A stretch of 64,000 nt of DNA, taken from a bacterium. Lineage in GTDB: Bacteria; Myxococcota_A; Bradymonadia; UBA7976; UBA1532. The position numbers and the translations under genes were made by a program. Below, piece after piece: positions 7,020 to 19,364 of the stretch (position 1 is the first letter of the stretch; each line of letters starts with the position of its first letter). Location of the stretch: the NCBI GenBank assembly GCA_030426085.1, contig JAUHYW010000001.1, forward strand, positions 124,001 through 188,000, in the 5' to 3' direction. Below the pieces are notes generated by a model that was not told the DNA's origin, searched no databases, and saw nothing but the letters and a program-made list of their open reading frames with translations.

Positions 7020-9317
7020 GTGTCACACTCCACCGTTCGGATCTGCCATCCCCTGCACCTGATGCCATGCCTTCTGATGGCATGCGCCGCGCTCGCCGCC
7101 TGCGACGACGGCTCGCCCCGGGGGCGGGTCGTGCCCGTGGGTGATCGGGGGCTGCCCGATGGGGCCCTGTTCGACATGGCCGGGGCCGACGCCGCGGCAG
7201 ATGAGGGGCCCCCCGACGCGGCGCCCGACATGGCCGGGGAGGGGCCGCTCGCCGATCGATGCAGCCGGGTCGCGCCCGCGGTGGACGACGGGCGCCCGCG
7301 GCCCGTGCAGTGGTCGGCGGCGCACGCGCTGGCCCGGTTCTTCGGGGCTCACGACGGCAGCGCCGCCGTCGACGGGGCCCTGGTGGACGCCTTCGAAGGC
7401 GACCCGCGGGGCGACGTCCCGGGCTACGCCGAGGCCCTGCCGTTCGTCTGTGAGGTCGATGTCACCCCGACCGGCCTGGGCCCGGCCACGGTCGAGCTGC
7501 GCGACGGGGTGGCCTGGGTCCGCCCGGGGATCGGCCCGGTCGAGGTGCCCCCCGCGGCCGAGGTGATCGTGCTCGATCTGGTCGATCTGCCGGCCGATCC
7601 GGCGCTGCCCGCGGCGCTGGCCGCCGCCTCGGCCGCGGTGATGCCCGAAGCCACCGCGCAGTGGGCCGACGTCCGGCGGCTCGAAGGGCTGCCCGACGAG
7701 GTCTACACCCCCGACAGCCTCTACTACAGTGAGCTTCTCGCCCTGCGCACCTACTGGCCCGGCGAGGCCGAGCGGGCGCGGCCCGTCGCGATCCGCGTGG
7801 GCCGGAGGGTGGCGCCGGCGGCGGCGCGGCTGGCGGGCACGCTGCGCCTCGACGACACGGCGTGGCTGATCGGCGAGGCGCTGTACGCCGAGGTCGCCGA
7901 GACCGACGTGCTGCCGGTCGGCGACCGGGGGCTCGTGGTCCGGTGGGGCACGATCGCCGATCCGTACGGCGAGCCGTGGCCCGACCGCGTGCCGCCCGAC
8001 GCGGCGTCGGTCGAGCGATGGCTGGCCGAGCGCGTCACCGACACGCCGCCGCCCTTCGTGCGCCCCGAGCGGCTGATCGAGCGGAGCCCACTCGAGGCCT
8101 TCGACCCCTACGCGCAGACGCCGCCCGCCACGCCCGGGCCGGCCGCGCGCCGGGCCATGCTGATCGTGGCCCACGGGGCGCTGCGGCGGTTCTTCCCCTA
8201 CTTCGACGTGGTGGGCGACGACATCGACGACCGGCTGGTCGAGGCCTGGGCCACGCTGGACGACGACGGCCCCTGGGCCCGGCAGGACACCGTGAACCTC
8301 TTGCGGCGCTTCGCTGAAGCCATCCGGGACGGGCACGCCTTCGTCTTCGACAGCGCGCAGTCGGGCGGGGTGGCGCCGATCGCCGTCGACCACCTCGAAG
8401 ACGAGACGCCGGTGGTGCGGGCCAGCCGCGACTTCGGGGTCCGCCCGGGGCATGTCATCACCCACATCGACGGGCGCCCCGCGGCCGAGTGGTACGCCGA
8501 GGAGCTGACCCGGACCTCGGCGGCGACCCGGGGCTACGCGCTCGATCTGGCGTCCCGGCGCTACTTGCAGGGCCGCGATCCGCTGCGGCTGGGGTTGATG
8601 GACCTCGAAGGCGACACCTGGGACGTCGCGCTGGATCGGGTGGCCTTCGGCGGGGCCCCGTCCAGCACGCCCTGGCACCACCCGACCGGCTGGCTCGACG
8701 CCTTCGACGCGCCGGGGGTGTACTACGTGAACCTGGCGAACGACGTCGAGCAGGACGAGCCCGATCTGGTGGCCCGGATCCAGGCCGCGCTGCCCGACGC
8801 CGAGGGGCTGATCCTCGACATGCGGGGCTACCCCGGCGTGCCCACCCGGCGCGTCGCCGTCCTGACCATCGGCGGCGAGGCGTACCGCTCGGCGATCTTC
8901 GAGGTGCCCCGCTGGGACGGGCCGGCCGTCACGCAGATGACGCACAGCCAGTACGACGCGCGGATCGTGGGCGGGGCCTCGGCGCTCGCGGTGCCGCCCT
9001 TCGCCGGCCCGGTGGCGCTGCTCGTCGGGCCGACGAGCGTATCGGCCGCCGAGGACTTCGCCATGACGCTCTCCCAGTCGGCCGCGGTCACCGTGGTCGG
9101 CCGGCGCAGCGCGGGCACCAACGGCAACATCACCGGGGTCAAGCTGCCCGGCGGCTTCGGGCTGACGTTCACCGGCATGCGGGTGCTCTTCCCCGACGGC
9201 GCGCGCTTCCACGGGGTGGGTGTCGCGCCCGACGTCGAGGTCTGGCCGACCGCCGCCGCGCTCGCCGAGGGGCGTGACGCGGCGCTCGACGCGGCCATCG
9301 AGGTCACGACACGCTGA
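7020..9317 (+). CDS. S41-family peptidase lipoprotein
   Basis: Predicted secreted C-terminal-processing-type (S41) serine protease of 765 residues. An N-terminal signal ends in lipobox LAAC, followed by an acidic, Ala/Pro-rich linker. The GTG at 7020 supplies a charged n-region; the ATG at 7062 is an alternative. Residues about 380-760 hold the catalytic core: a PDZ-like segment (GVRPGHVITHIDGRP), the strand LILDMRGYPG, and the nucleophile region TSVSAAEDFA with S675, then the GRRSAGTNGNI loop and the GVGVAPDVEV ending typical of the family. Residues 60-350 are unlike known S41 N-termini and may bind substrate. It probably acts on extracytoplasmic proteins. Confidence 0.87.
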   Translation: MSHSTVRICHPLHLMPCLLMACAALAACDDGSPRGRVVPVGDRGLPDGALFDMAGADAAADEGPPDAAPDMAGEGPLADRCSRVAPAVDDGRPRPVQWSAAHALARFFGAHDGSAAVDGALVDAFEGDPRGDVPGYAEALPFVCEVDVTPTGLGPATVELRDGVAWVRPGIGPVEVPPAAEVIVLDLVDLPADPALPAALAAASAAVMPEATAQWADVRRLEGLPDEVYTPDSLYYSELLALRTYWPGEAERARPVAIRVGRRVAPAAARLAGTLRLDDTAWLIGEALYAEVAETDVLPVGDRGLVVRWGTIADPYGEPWPDRVPPDAASVERWLAERVTDTPPPFVRPERLIERSPLEAFDPYAQTPPATPGPAARRAMLIVAHGALRRFFPYFDVVGDDIDDRLVEAWATLDDDGPWARQDTVNLLRRFAEAIRDGHAFVFDSAQSGGVAPIAVDHLEDETPVVRASRDFGVRPGHVITHIDGRPAAEWYAEELTRTSAATRGYALDLASRRYLQGRDPLRLGLMDLEGDTWDVALDRVAFGGAPSSTPWHHPTGWLDAFDAPGVYYVNLANDVEQDEPDLVARIQAALPDAEGLILDMRGYPGVPTRRVAVLTIGGEAYRSAIFEVPRWDGPAVTQMTHSQYDARIVGGASALAVPPFAGPVALLVGPTSVSAAEDFAMTLSQSAAVTVVGRRSAGTNGNITGVKLPGGFGLTFTGMRVLFPDGARFHGVGVAPDVEVWPTAAALAEGRDAALDAAIEVTTR

Positions 9318-9404
9318 CCGACGCGCGGTGGGGGGTTGGCGTGAATACGGTGTAACGCGTAGAGTGGACAACCGTAACCGATCCGAGCCGCCCGGAGGCC
9401 GCCC

Positions 9405-9821
9405 ATGCCCGCGAACGCCGCCCCGTCCCGCCGTGCTCGCCTGCTGCGCTGGCTGCGCCGTCCGCCCACCGGCCCGCTGACCCCCGACGCCATCGACTGG
9501 CACGAGCGCTTCGCCGTGGCCCTCGACGCCGACGATCTGCGCCGGGCGACCGCCATCTGCCGGGCGGCGCTGACCCGCCACGAGACCGCCGGGTGGTGGC
9601 TGCGGCTGGCCCGGTGTCAGGCCGAGCGGGGGTTCTATGTCGACGCGCTCGACGCGATCGAGCGGGCCGCCGAGCGGGAGGGGGCCACCGCCGAGATCCG
9701 GGGCGAGCTGGCCCGCATCTCGGCCGAGGCGCGCCGCGTCGCCGGGCGGGCGCCGGAGAGCGCCGCCGCCCGGCTCGAGCGGGCCGCCGGGCGCCTCGAG
9801 CACCGCTGGACCGCCGCCTGA
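9405..9821 (+). CDS. Small helical protein of unknown function (TPR-like)
   Basis: 138 residues, function not recognised. The N-terminus is very Arg-rich (SRRARLLRWLRRPP); the rest is predicted helical with repeated A/L/R spacing (WLRLARCQAERGFYVDALDA) resembling one or two tetratricopeptide repeats. GGAGG lies six bases before the ATG, supporting the start. Third-position GC bias matches neighbours, so it is probably a real gene. It has no signal peptide and stands alone between two secreted-protein genes. Confidence 0.65.
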   Translation: MPANAAPSRRARLLRWLRRPPTGPLTPDAIDWHERFAVALDADDLRRATAICRAALTRHETAGWWLRLARCQAERGFYVDALDAIERAAEREGATAEIRGELARISAEARRVAGRAPESAAARLERAAGRLEHRWTAA

Positions 9822-9855
9822 AGCCGCCCCGAACCCTCGGCGGGCACGGCCGGGC

Positions 9856-9885
9856 TTGATTGCTGTCATATCGGATCTCTACACT
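9856..9885 (+). promoter_or_regulatory. Promoter for the collagen/fibrinogen-like surface protein
   Basis: TTGATT at 9856-9861, an 18-base spacer and TACACT at 9880-9885 form a sigma70-like pair in a locally AT-richer stretch. A short leader with a GAGGGGGGATCC Shine-Dalgarno precedes the ATG at 9914. Confidence 0.45.
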
Positions 9886-9913
9886 TCGGCTGCATACGGC
9901 CGAGGGGGGATCC

Positions 9914-13141
<3,228 letters not shown>

Positions 13142-13181
13142 CCGAGCACACCGATCACATCGGACAGAGAGCGAGGGCGAT

Positions 13182-16100
13182 ATGAGATATGGCATGCCGC
13201 GGCGCGCGGCGGTGATCGGCGCGGCGCTCTGCGCGGCGGTCGTGGGGCTCTGGGGCTGCGACGACGGGGACGAGGCGGTCGTCGACGGCGCCGCCCCCGA
13301 CGCGGCGGTCGACATGGCGCCCGACCCCGAGCCGGAGGCCGACGGCGCGCCGCCGGACATGGCGCCCCTGCCCGACCTGGGGCCGGCCCCCGACGGGGGC
13401 GATCCCTGCGGCTGCCCCGGGCGCCAGATGTGCGTCGACGGCGACTGCGTCGAGCCCGAGGGGTGCATGGGGCACGAGGACTGCCTCGCGCCCCGGGCCT
13501 GCGTCGACGGCGTCTGTGAGGATCGCTGCCGGGAAGACACCGACTGCCCGGGGGCGCTGCGCTGCGACCTCGAGACCCAGGCGTGCGCCGAAGTCAGCCC
13601 GTGCGACGGCGACTCGGGCTGCTTCGAGGGGCGGCGGTGCATCGATGGCATGTGCGTCGACCCCTGCGCGGGGGATGACGACTGCCCCGGGTCCCAGACC
13701 TGCGACATGGCATCGGGGCGGTGCGTGGCGCCCGCGGTGTGCGTGGGCGACGATGACTGCCCGGGGGGCGGGGTGTGCACCGCCGGGGCCTGCGTGCCCC
13801 CGTGCATCGAGGCGGCGGACTGCCCCGGGGCGCAGCGCTGCGTCGACGACCGCTGCGCCGAGCCCGATCAGTGCACCGGGCCCGCCGACTGCCAGGGCGA
13901 TCGGCTGTGCGTCGAGGGGGCCTGCGTCGATCCCTGCGGCCGGGTCGGGTGCGAGGGGGCCCTGGCGTGCGATGTGGCATCCGGCCGATGCGAGGAGGCC
14001 GCGCCGTGCTTCGGCGACGACGGCTGCCGGGCCCCCCGGCGGTGCGTGGAACAGGCCTGCGTCGACCCCTGCGTCGAGGCGGCGGACTGCCCCGGGGCCC
14101 AGGCGTGCGTCGAGGGGCGGTGCGCGGAGCCGGGCGAGTGCTTCGGTGACACCGACTGCAGCGGCGATCGCATCTGTGACGCCGGGGCCTGCGCCGAGCC
14201 CTGCGGCCGCGGCGGCTGCCCGGGCGCGCTGGCCTGCAACGACGCCACCGGGCGCTGCGACGAGGTCGATCCCTGCCGAGACGACGCGCAGTGCCGCGGC
14301 GAGCGGGCCTGCGTCGACGGGGCGTGCACCGACCCCTGCCGGGAGGACGCCGACTGCCCGGGCAACCTCGCCTGCGGGGCCGACGGCCGCTGCGGCGAGC
14401 CGGCCCGCTGCCTGGCCGACGGGGACTGCTTCGGCGAACGGGTGTGCGTCGACCTGTCGTGCGTCGACCCCTGCGGGCCGGGTATGCCCTGCCGTGGGAC
14501 CCAGGTGTGCGACGCCGGGCGCTGCGCCGAAGGGCCGGACTGCGCCGACGATCGAGACTGCCTCGGCGATCGGCGGTGCCACCCCGAGGGGCAGGTGTGC
14601 GTCGACCCGTGCCTGGAAGACATCGACTGCTTCGGCGGGCAGCGGTGCGCCGACGGCCTGTGCGGCGAGCGGGCGGTGTGCGACGGCGACGGCAACTGCC
14701 TCGGCGAGCGCCAGTGTCGGCTGGGGCAGTGCCGCACGGTGCGCTGCGAGGACGGCGGCGAGTGCCCCGACGGCGAGGTGTGCGTCGACTGGCAGTGCCG
14801 GCGCACGGCGCCGGGCACCTGCGTGTGCGTCGACGGCTGGGACTGCCCCGAGCGGATCTGCGTGGCCCCCGGGCCCTGCGGCGACGACGGGGACTGCCCC
14901 GGCGCCTGCCGCGACGACGGGCGCTGCGGCGAGTGCGCCGAGGACGCCGACTGCCCCGGGGCCGCCGGCTGCCGGGGCAACACCTGCGTCGAGCCGGCGG
15001 TCTGCCTGGGGCCGGGGGCCTGCCTGCCGGGGCGCGTCTGCGGGCCGGGGGACGCCTGCGTCGGTGATCCGGACTGCGTCGACGATCCGCTCGAAGGCAA
15101 TGACATCCCCGACGCGGCGGCGGTGCTGCCGGCGATGGCGGTGACCGGGCTGGTGGCCTGCGACGGGGTCGACGACTGGTACCGGGTCGCCACCGAAGAC
15201 ACCCTGCGGGTCGTGGCCCGCTTCGCGTCCGAGGTGCCGCCGCTGACGCTGACGCTGTATCCCGTCTTCGACGCGTTCGATCCCATCGACGAGGATCGGG
15301 GCGCTCCCGGGCAGTCGTGGGTCTCGGCGGGCCAGGCCGGGGAGTATCTGCTGCGGGTGCGCCGGCCGCCGGGCGGGGCCGAGGTCTACGATCTGGAGGT
15401 GGTGGTGGGCGCCGCGTGCGTCGACGATGGCTTCGAGCGGCCGTGGCGCAATGACATCGAAGCCAACGCCGCGCCCATCGCCGCCACCGTCGACGGCGCC
15501 CTGTGCCCCGGCCCGGACGGGGCCGACGTGGACTGGTATCGCTACGTGGGCCAGGGGCCGGCGGCGGTCGACGCGGGCGGGGTCGAGGTCACGGTGGGCG
15601 GGCAGCCGGCCGACGTCGTGCAGCCGGGGCAGGCGCTGCGGGTGGCCGGCGCGCCGGGGCCCTATACGCTGCGCCTGGAGCCGGTCCGCGATCCCGTCGG
15701 GCGCTGCGCCGAGGCCGAGGCGCTGCCGCTCGGCGTGCCCCGGCGGGTCTTCGTGCAGGACGGGCCCGACGACTTCGCCCCGGGCTGCTTCCCCGCGGGG
15801 GTGGCCGACGCGGTCTACCGGGTCGAGCTGCCGACGCCGGGCGGGCTGCGGGCGACGTTCGACGGCTTCCCGCCGATGGCCGCGATGGCGCTGTACGATG
15901 ACTGCGGCGCCGGGCCGCTGCAATGCACCGCGGGCGTCGGCGCGCTGGAGGTCGACGCGCTCGAGGCGGGGGCCTACTTCCTGGCGATCGACGGGCCGGC
16001 GGACGGCGATCTGGTGGTCGAGGCGGTGGCCGACTTCGTCTGCGCCGACGCGCCGCCCATCGCGCCGGGGGTGCCCGAGATGGTCCAGCTCACGCCCACC

Positions 16101-16763
16101 CCGGGGCGCATCGCCGGGGGCTGCCTCGGCGAAGGGCCGGTCGCGCTCCGGCGCCTGGCGCTGGACGCGCCGGCGGCGGTGACGGTGGCGGCCGCGGGCG
16201 ACGCTCAGCTCGCGCTCACGGTGCGCAGCGACTGCGAGCGGGCGGACACCGAGGCCGGCTGCGCCCGGGGCTTCGGGCCCGAGCTGAACGCCGGGATCCT
16301 GCCGGCGGGTGATCACTTCGTCATCGTCGAGGGGGATGGCATGGCATCACTCACCGTGACGGCCGCGCCGGCCGGTGAGGTGTTGACCATCGCCGATGAC
16401 TGCGCGGGCCCGGTGGGGCTGCTGTCGCCGGGCGCCGTCATCCGGCTCGACGGCAACACCGCCGGGGCCGGCGACGCGGTGGACGCCCGCGCCTGCGGGG
16501 TGCCGCCGGGGGGCAGCGAGCAGGTGCTGCGGTTCCGGCTGGACGCGCCGGCCGCGGTCCGGGCCGAGCTGGTGACCGTCGATCACACGGGCTACCTGAT
16601 GCTGCTCGACGGGGCCTGCGGGGGGGCGCCGGTGTGTGGCATGCAGCTCAACCCGGCGGTCGACGCCGAGTTGCAGCCGGGCGACTACGCGCTGATCATC
16701 GACGGGCAGGGCGTGGACGACGTGGGCCAGTTCGAGGTGCGGCTGTCGGCCGTGGCGCGATAG
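13182..16763 (+). CDS. Cysteine-rich repeat lipoprotein with C-terminal beta modules
   Basis: 1193 residues. A signal sequence ends in VVGLWGC, so the protein is probably lipidated; an Asp/Ala/Pro/Met linker (residues about 28-65) follows. Residues about 65-630 are more than twenty short units of the type CxxDxDCPGxxxCxxGxCxxPC, a cysteine-rich disulfide array common in myxobacterial surface proteins. Residues about 640-1193 contain beta-sandwich-like modules with DDWYRVA, VDWYRYVG and DHFVIVEGDG, resembling bacterial pre-peptidase C-terminal (PPC-like) domains. GAGGGCGAT precedes the ATG. It probably follows the fibrinogen-like gene (40-base gap) in one operon. Function unknown; a structural or adhesive surface role is inferred. 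Confidence 0.85.
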   Translation: MRYGMPRRAAVIGAALCAAVVGLWGCDDGDEAVVDGAAPDAAVDMAPDPEPEADGAPPDMAPLPDLGPAPDGGDPCGCPGRQMCVDGDCVEPEGCMGHEDCLAPRACVDGVCEDRCREDTDCPGALRCDLETQACAEVSPCDGDSGCFEGRRCIDGMCVDPCAGDDDCPGSQTCDMASGRCVAPAVCVGDDDCPGGGVCTAGACVPPCIEAADCPGAQRCVDDRCAEPDQCTGPADCQGDRLCVEGACVDPCGRVGCEGALACDVASGRCEEAAPCFGDDGCRAPRRCVEQACVDPCVEAADCPGAQACVEGRCAEPGECFGDTDCSGDRICDAGACAEPCGRGGCPGALACNDATGRCDEVDPCRDDAQCRGERACVDGACTDPCREDADCPGNLACGADGRCGEPARCLADGDCFGERVCVDLSCVDPCGPGMPCRGTQVCDAGRCAEGPDCADDRDCLGDRRCHPEGQVCVDPCLEDIDCFGGQRCADGLCGERAVCDGDGNCLGERQCRLGQCRTVRCEDGGECPDGEVCVDWQCRRTAPGTCVCVDGWDCPERICVAPGPCGDDGDCPGACRDDGRCGECAEDADCPGAAGCRGNTCVEPAVCLGPGACLPGRVCGPGDACVGDPDCVDDPLEGNDIPDAAAVLPAMAVTGLVACDGVDDWYRVATEDTLRVVARFASEVPPLTLTLYPVFDAFDPIDEDRGAPGQSWVSAGQAGEYLLRVRRPPGGAEVYDLEVVVGAACVDDGFERPWRNDIEANAAPIAATVDGALCPGPDGADVDWYRYVGQGPAAVDAGGVEVTVGGQPADVVQPGQALRVAGAPGPYTLRLEPVRDPVGRCAEAEALPLGVPRRVFVQDGPDDFAPGCFPAGVADAVYRVELPTPGGLRATFDGFPPMAAMALYDDCGAGPLQCTAGVGALEVDALEAGAYFLAIDGPADGDLVVEAVADFVCADAPPIAPGVPEMVQLTPTPGRIAGGCLGEGPVALRRLALDAPAAVTVAAAGDAQLALTVRSDCERADTEAGCARGFGPELNAGILPAGDHFVIVEGDGMASLTVTAAPAGEVLTIADDCAGPVGLLSPGAVIRLDGNTAGAGDAVDARACGVPPGGSEQVLRFRLDAPAAVRAELVTVDHTGYLMLLDGACGGAPVCGMQLNPAVDAELQPGDYALIIDGQGVDDVGQFEVRLSAVAR

Positions 16764-16769
16764 AGAGGC

Positions 16770-18416
16770 TCACAGGCAGCTCCCCCGGCCGCAGATGCCG
16801 CCCTGGCAGTCGAGCCCGTCTTCGCACGGCGAGCCGGGCGCGCCCGTCGAGCAGCGCCCGTCGCGGGTGCAGATGTTGCCCCGCTCGCAGTCGTCGGACG
16901 TCCAGCAGCTCTGGCGGCCGCTGCGGGGCGTCTCGCCGAGCAGGCAGAAGGGCACCGCGGCGAAGCCCCGGCAGAAGAGGCCGGCCTCGGTGCACGCGTC
17001 GGTCGTCGCCCGATCGCGGCAGGGGACGCCGTGCGCGTCGGGGATCGGGCGACAGGCCGCGCCGTCGCAGTACTGCTCCCGAGTGCAGCGGACCAGGATC
17101 TCCTCCTGGCGGGCGTCGCAGCCCCGCACGTTGCGATCGGCGCACATGATGCCGCAGGTGCTGCGCACGCAGGCGCCGTCATGGCACAGCATCCCCGCCC
17201 CGCACGACCGGCGATCCACCTCGCCCGGCACGCACTGCGCCTCGTCGCCGCCGCCGTCGACGCAGCGGCCGGCGGCGGTCTCGACGATGTCGTTGACCTC
17301 GCAGCGGGCCTCCCGGGCCCCGACCGCGCAGTTGGTGCTGGTCTGCTCCGGCTGGCAGTAGACCCCCTGCACGTCGTCGACGCAGCGGGACGCCTCGGTC
17401 CGAAGCAGGATGTCCCCGGCGCACTGCGGGGCGTCGGGCTCGCATGGGCTGCGCTGCTCGTCGTAGTCGCACACCGGGACCCCGTCCTCGACCCGGCAGG
17501 CCGGCGGCGCGCTCTCGACGACCGCGTTGTCGTCGCAGCGCAGCGGCGGGCGGTCGAGGCACGGGCTGGGATCGCAGGGGTCCTCGGCGTCGACGCAGTC
17601 CCCCTGGCGGCAGGTCTGGCCCTCCTCGCCGCAGTCGTCCCCCGGCTCGAGCGGGTAGTCGCACCGGACCGGCCCTTGAAGGAACGGCGGCCGGACGAAC
17701 CACACCCGGTCGATGCCGCCGACGCAGCCGGCGAGCGCCTCGGGGCAGGCGTCGAGCTGGCACGCGGCGCCCTGGGGGCCGTCGGGGCAGTCGGCGTCGT
17801 TGAGGCAGGTGTTCAGGGCTTCGAAGCGCGCCAGCGCCCCGGCGTCGTCCCCGAGGTGGGCCTCGGCGCAGACCTCGTCACAGCCCTGGCGGTCGCCGGC
17901 GACGAGGCACCATAGCAGGCAGCCGACGGTCGCCCGGCAGGCGAGCAGCTCGGGGTCGCAGTCGGGCTCGGCGGCGGAGCAGGCGGCGGGCACGCAGTCG
18001 GGCGGGCCGAGCCGGACGGCGCGGTCGTCGAAGCAGGCGCCTTCGATCGGGGCGTCGGGGCAGGTGTCCGCCTCGCAGGCCGGCGGGGGCAGCGCGTCGG
18101 GCGCCACGCCGTCGTCGATGGGGCCGGCCTCGGGGGTCGGCGGGGAGCCGTCGCCCGGCGCGCCGTCGGTCACCCGGCCGTCCACCGCGAGGTCGGGGAT
18201 GGCGAGCGCGCTGTCGGGCGCGGCGTCGCCCGGCGCCCCATCGGGATCCACGCCGCCGTCGATCCCGCCCGCGTCGGGGCAGCCGGTGGCCTCCGGGGCC
18301 TCGGCGCAGTCGAGCGCCTCGGGGTCCGAGAGGCAGCCGGCGGTCGCCAGGGCCATCGCCAGGGCCACCGCCAGGGGCCCGGCCGGACGTCGTCGCGCTC
18401 CGATCGTGATCTGCAT
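16770..18416 (-). CDS. Cysteine-rich lipoprotein of unknown function
   Basis: 548 residues, with basic n-region and lipobox ATAGC (lipid cysteine C28), then about 90 residues of Asp/Gly/Pro/Ala linker. The remainder holds many paired cysteines, including LCRDRDGRC-like units (NICTRDGRCSTG, GLDCQGGICGRGSCL at the end), the same DxxC...CxxGxC style as the convergent neighbour. The ATG at 18416 is preceded by GAAGGAGA, a strong Shine-Dalgarno. The 3' end lies only six bases from the convergent stop at 16763. No enzymatic motif was recognised; it is probably surface exposed. Confidence 0.8.
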   Translation of the reverse strand: MQITIGARRRPAGPLAVALAMALATAGCLSDPEALDCAEAPEATGCPDAGGIDGGVDPDGAPGDAAPDSALAIPDLAVDGRVTDGAPGDGSPPTPEAGPIDDGVAPDALPPPACEADTCPDAPIEGACFDDRAVRLGPPDCVPAACSAAEPDCDPELLACRATVGCLLWCLVAGDRQGCDEVCAEAHLGDDAGALARFEALNTCLNDADCPDGPQGAACQLDACPEALAGCVGGIDRVWFVRPPFLQGPVRCDYPLEPGDDCGEEGQTCRQGDCVDAEDPCDPSPCLDRPPLRCDDNAVVESAPPACRVEDGVPVCDYDEQRSPCEPDAPQCAGDILLRTEASRCVDDVQGVYCQPEQTSTNCAVGAREARCEVNDIVETAAGRCVDGGGDEAQCVPGEVDRRSCGAGMLCHDGACVRSTCGIMCADRNVRGCDARQEEILVRCTREQYCDGAACRPIPDAHGVPCRDRATTDACTEAGLFCRGFAAVPFCLLGETPRSGRQSCWTSDDCERGNICTRDGRCSTGAPGSPCEDGLDCQGGICGRGSCL

Positions 18417-18479
18417 CGGGTCTCCTTCGTCGAGCGGTCTCGGTTGCGCCGATGCGGGCGCGCCACCAAGATAGCCCGC

Positions 18480-19364
18480 ATGGCTCGCCGAAACCGCACC
18501 CGATCCGCCCGCGCCCGCCGCCCGCTGACCCCCGACGCCGTGCGCGACACGCTGCTCGATGGTATGTCCACCGAGCTCCTGCGCGCCCTGGGGCTGCTCA
18601 CCGAGCGAGGCGGCGCCAGCCCCGACGCCCACCGCAAGATCAAGCAGATCACCCACTTCCTGCGCCAGATCGAGCCCGCGCTGGACGACGTCTACGCCCG
18701 CCACGACGAGCCGGTCCTGCTCGAGTTGGCGGCGGGCAAGTCGTACCTCGGGCTGGCGATCTACGCGTGGTTCGTGCAGCGCCACGGCCGGGGCCGGCTG
18801 ATCGCCGTCGAGGCCCGGCCGCCGCTGGCCGAGCGGGTGGCGGGCATCGCCGAGCGGCTGGGCTTCGACCGCTTCGAGATGCGGGTGGGGCGCATCATCG
18901 AGGCCCCCATCCCCGAGCGGGTGCACTTCGCGCTGGCCCTGCACGCCTGCGACACCGCCACCGACGAGGCCATCGTGCGCGCGGTCGGCGCCCGGGCTGA
19001 TCACGTCGCGCTGGTGCCCTGCTGTCAGGCCGAGGTCGCCCGGCTGCTCAAGGGCGTCGGCGAGGGCCCCCGCGAGCTGTGGCGCCACGCGTGGCATCGG
19101 CGGGAGTTCGGGGCCCACCTGACCAACGTGCTGCGGGCGCTGGCGCTGCAAGCCCGGGGCTATCAGGTCACCGTCACCGAGCTGGCCGGCTGGGAGCACA
19201 GCCTCAAGAACGAGCTCATCCTGGGGCGGCGGGTCGGGCGCTATCACCGGGGCGCGCAGGCGCGGCTGAGCGCGCTGCTGGGCGAGATCCCGGTCGAGCC
19301 GTGGTTGATCCAGGGGCTGGCGGCGCTCGACGAGGAGGCCGGCCCCGAGGCGGCCGATGACTGA
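18480..19364 (+). CDS. SAM-dependent methyltransferase, Methyltransf_32-like
   Basis: Predicted class I methyltransferase of 294 residues. The SAM-binding loop is VLLELAAGKSYLGLAIY; downstream are FALALHACDTATDEAI and the signature VPCCQAE, which together recall the Methyltransf_32 family (relatives of METTL25/TRM13-type enzymes). A basic N-terminus (ARRNRTRSARARR) suggests nucleic acid or ribosome contact (inference). The ATG at 18480 is chosen; a TTG at 18444 would add 12 residues. The final eight bases overlap the following kinase gene, implying coupled translation. Confidence 0.82.
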   Translation: MARRNRTRSARARRPLTPDAVRDTLLDGMSTELLRALGLLTERGGASPDAHRKIKQITHFLRQIEPALDDVYARHDEPVLLELAAGKSYLGLAIYAWFVQRHGRGRLIAVEARPPLAERVAGIAERLGFDRFEMRVGRIIEAPIPERVHFALALHACDTATDEAIVRAVGARADHVALVPCCQAEVARLLKGVGEGPRELWRHAWHRREFGAHLTNVLRALALQARGYQVTVTELAGWEHSLKNELILGRRVGRYHRGAQARLSALLGEIPVEPWLIQGLAALDEEAGPEAADD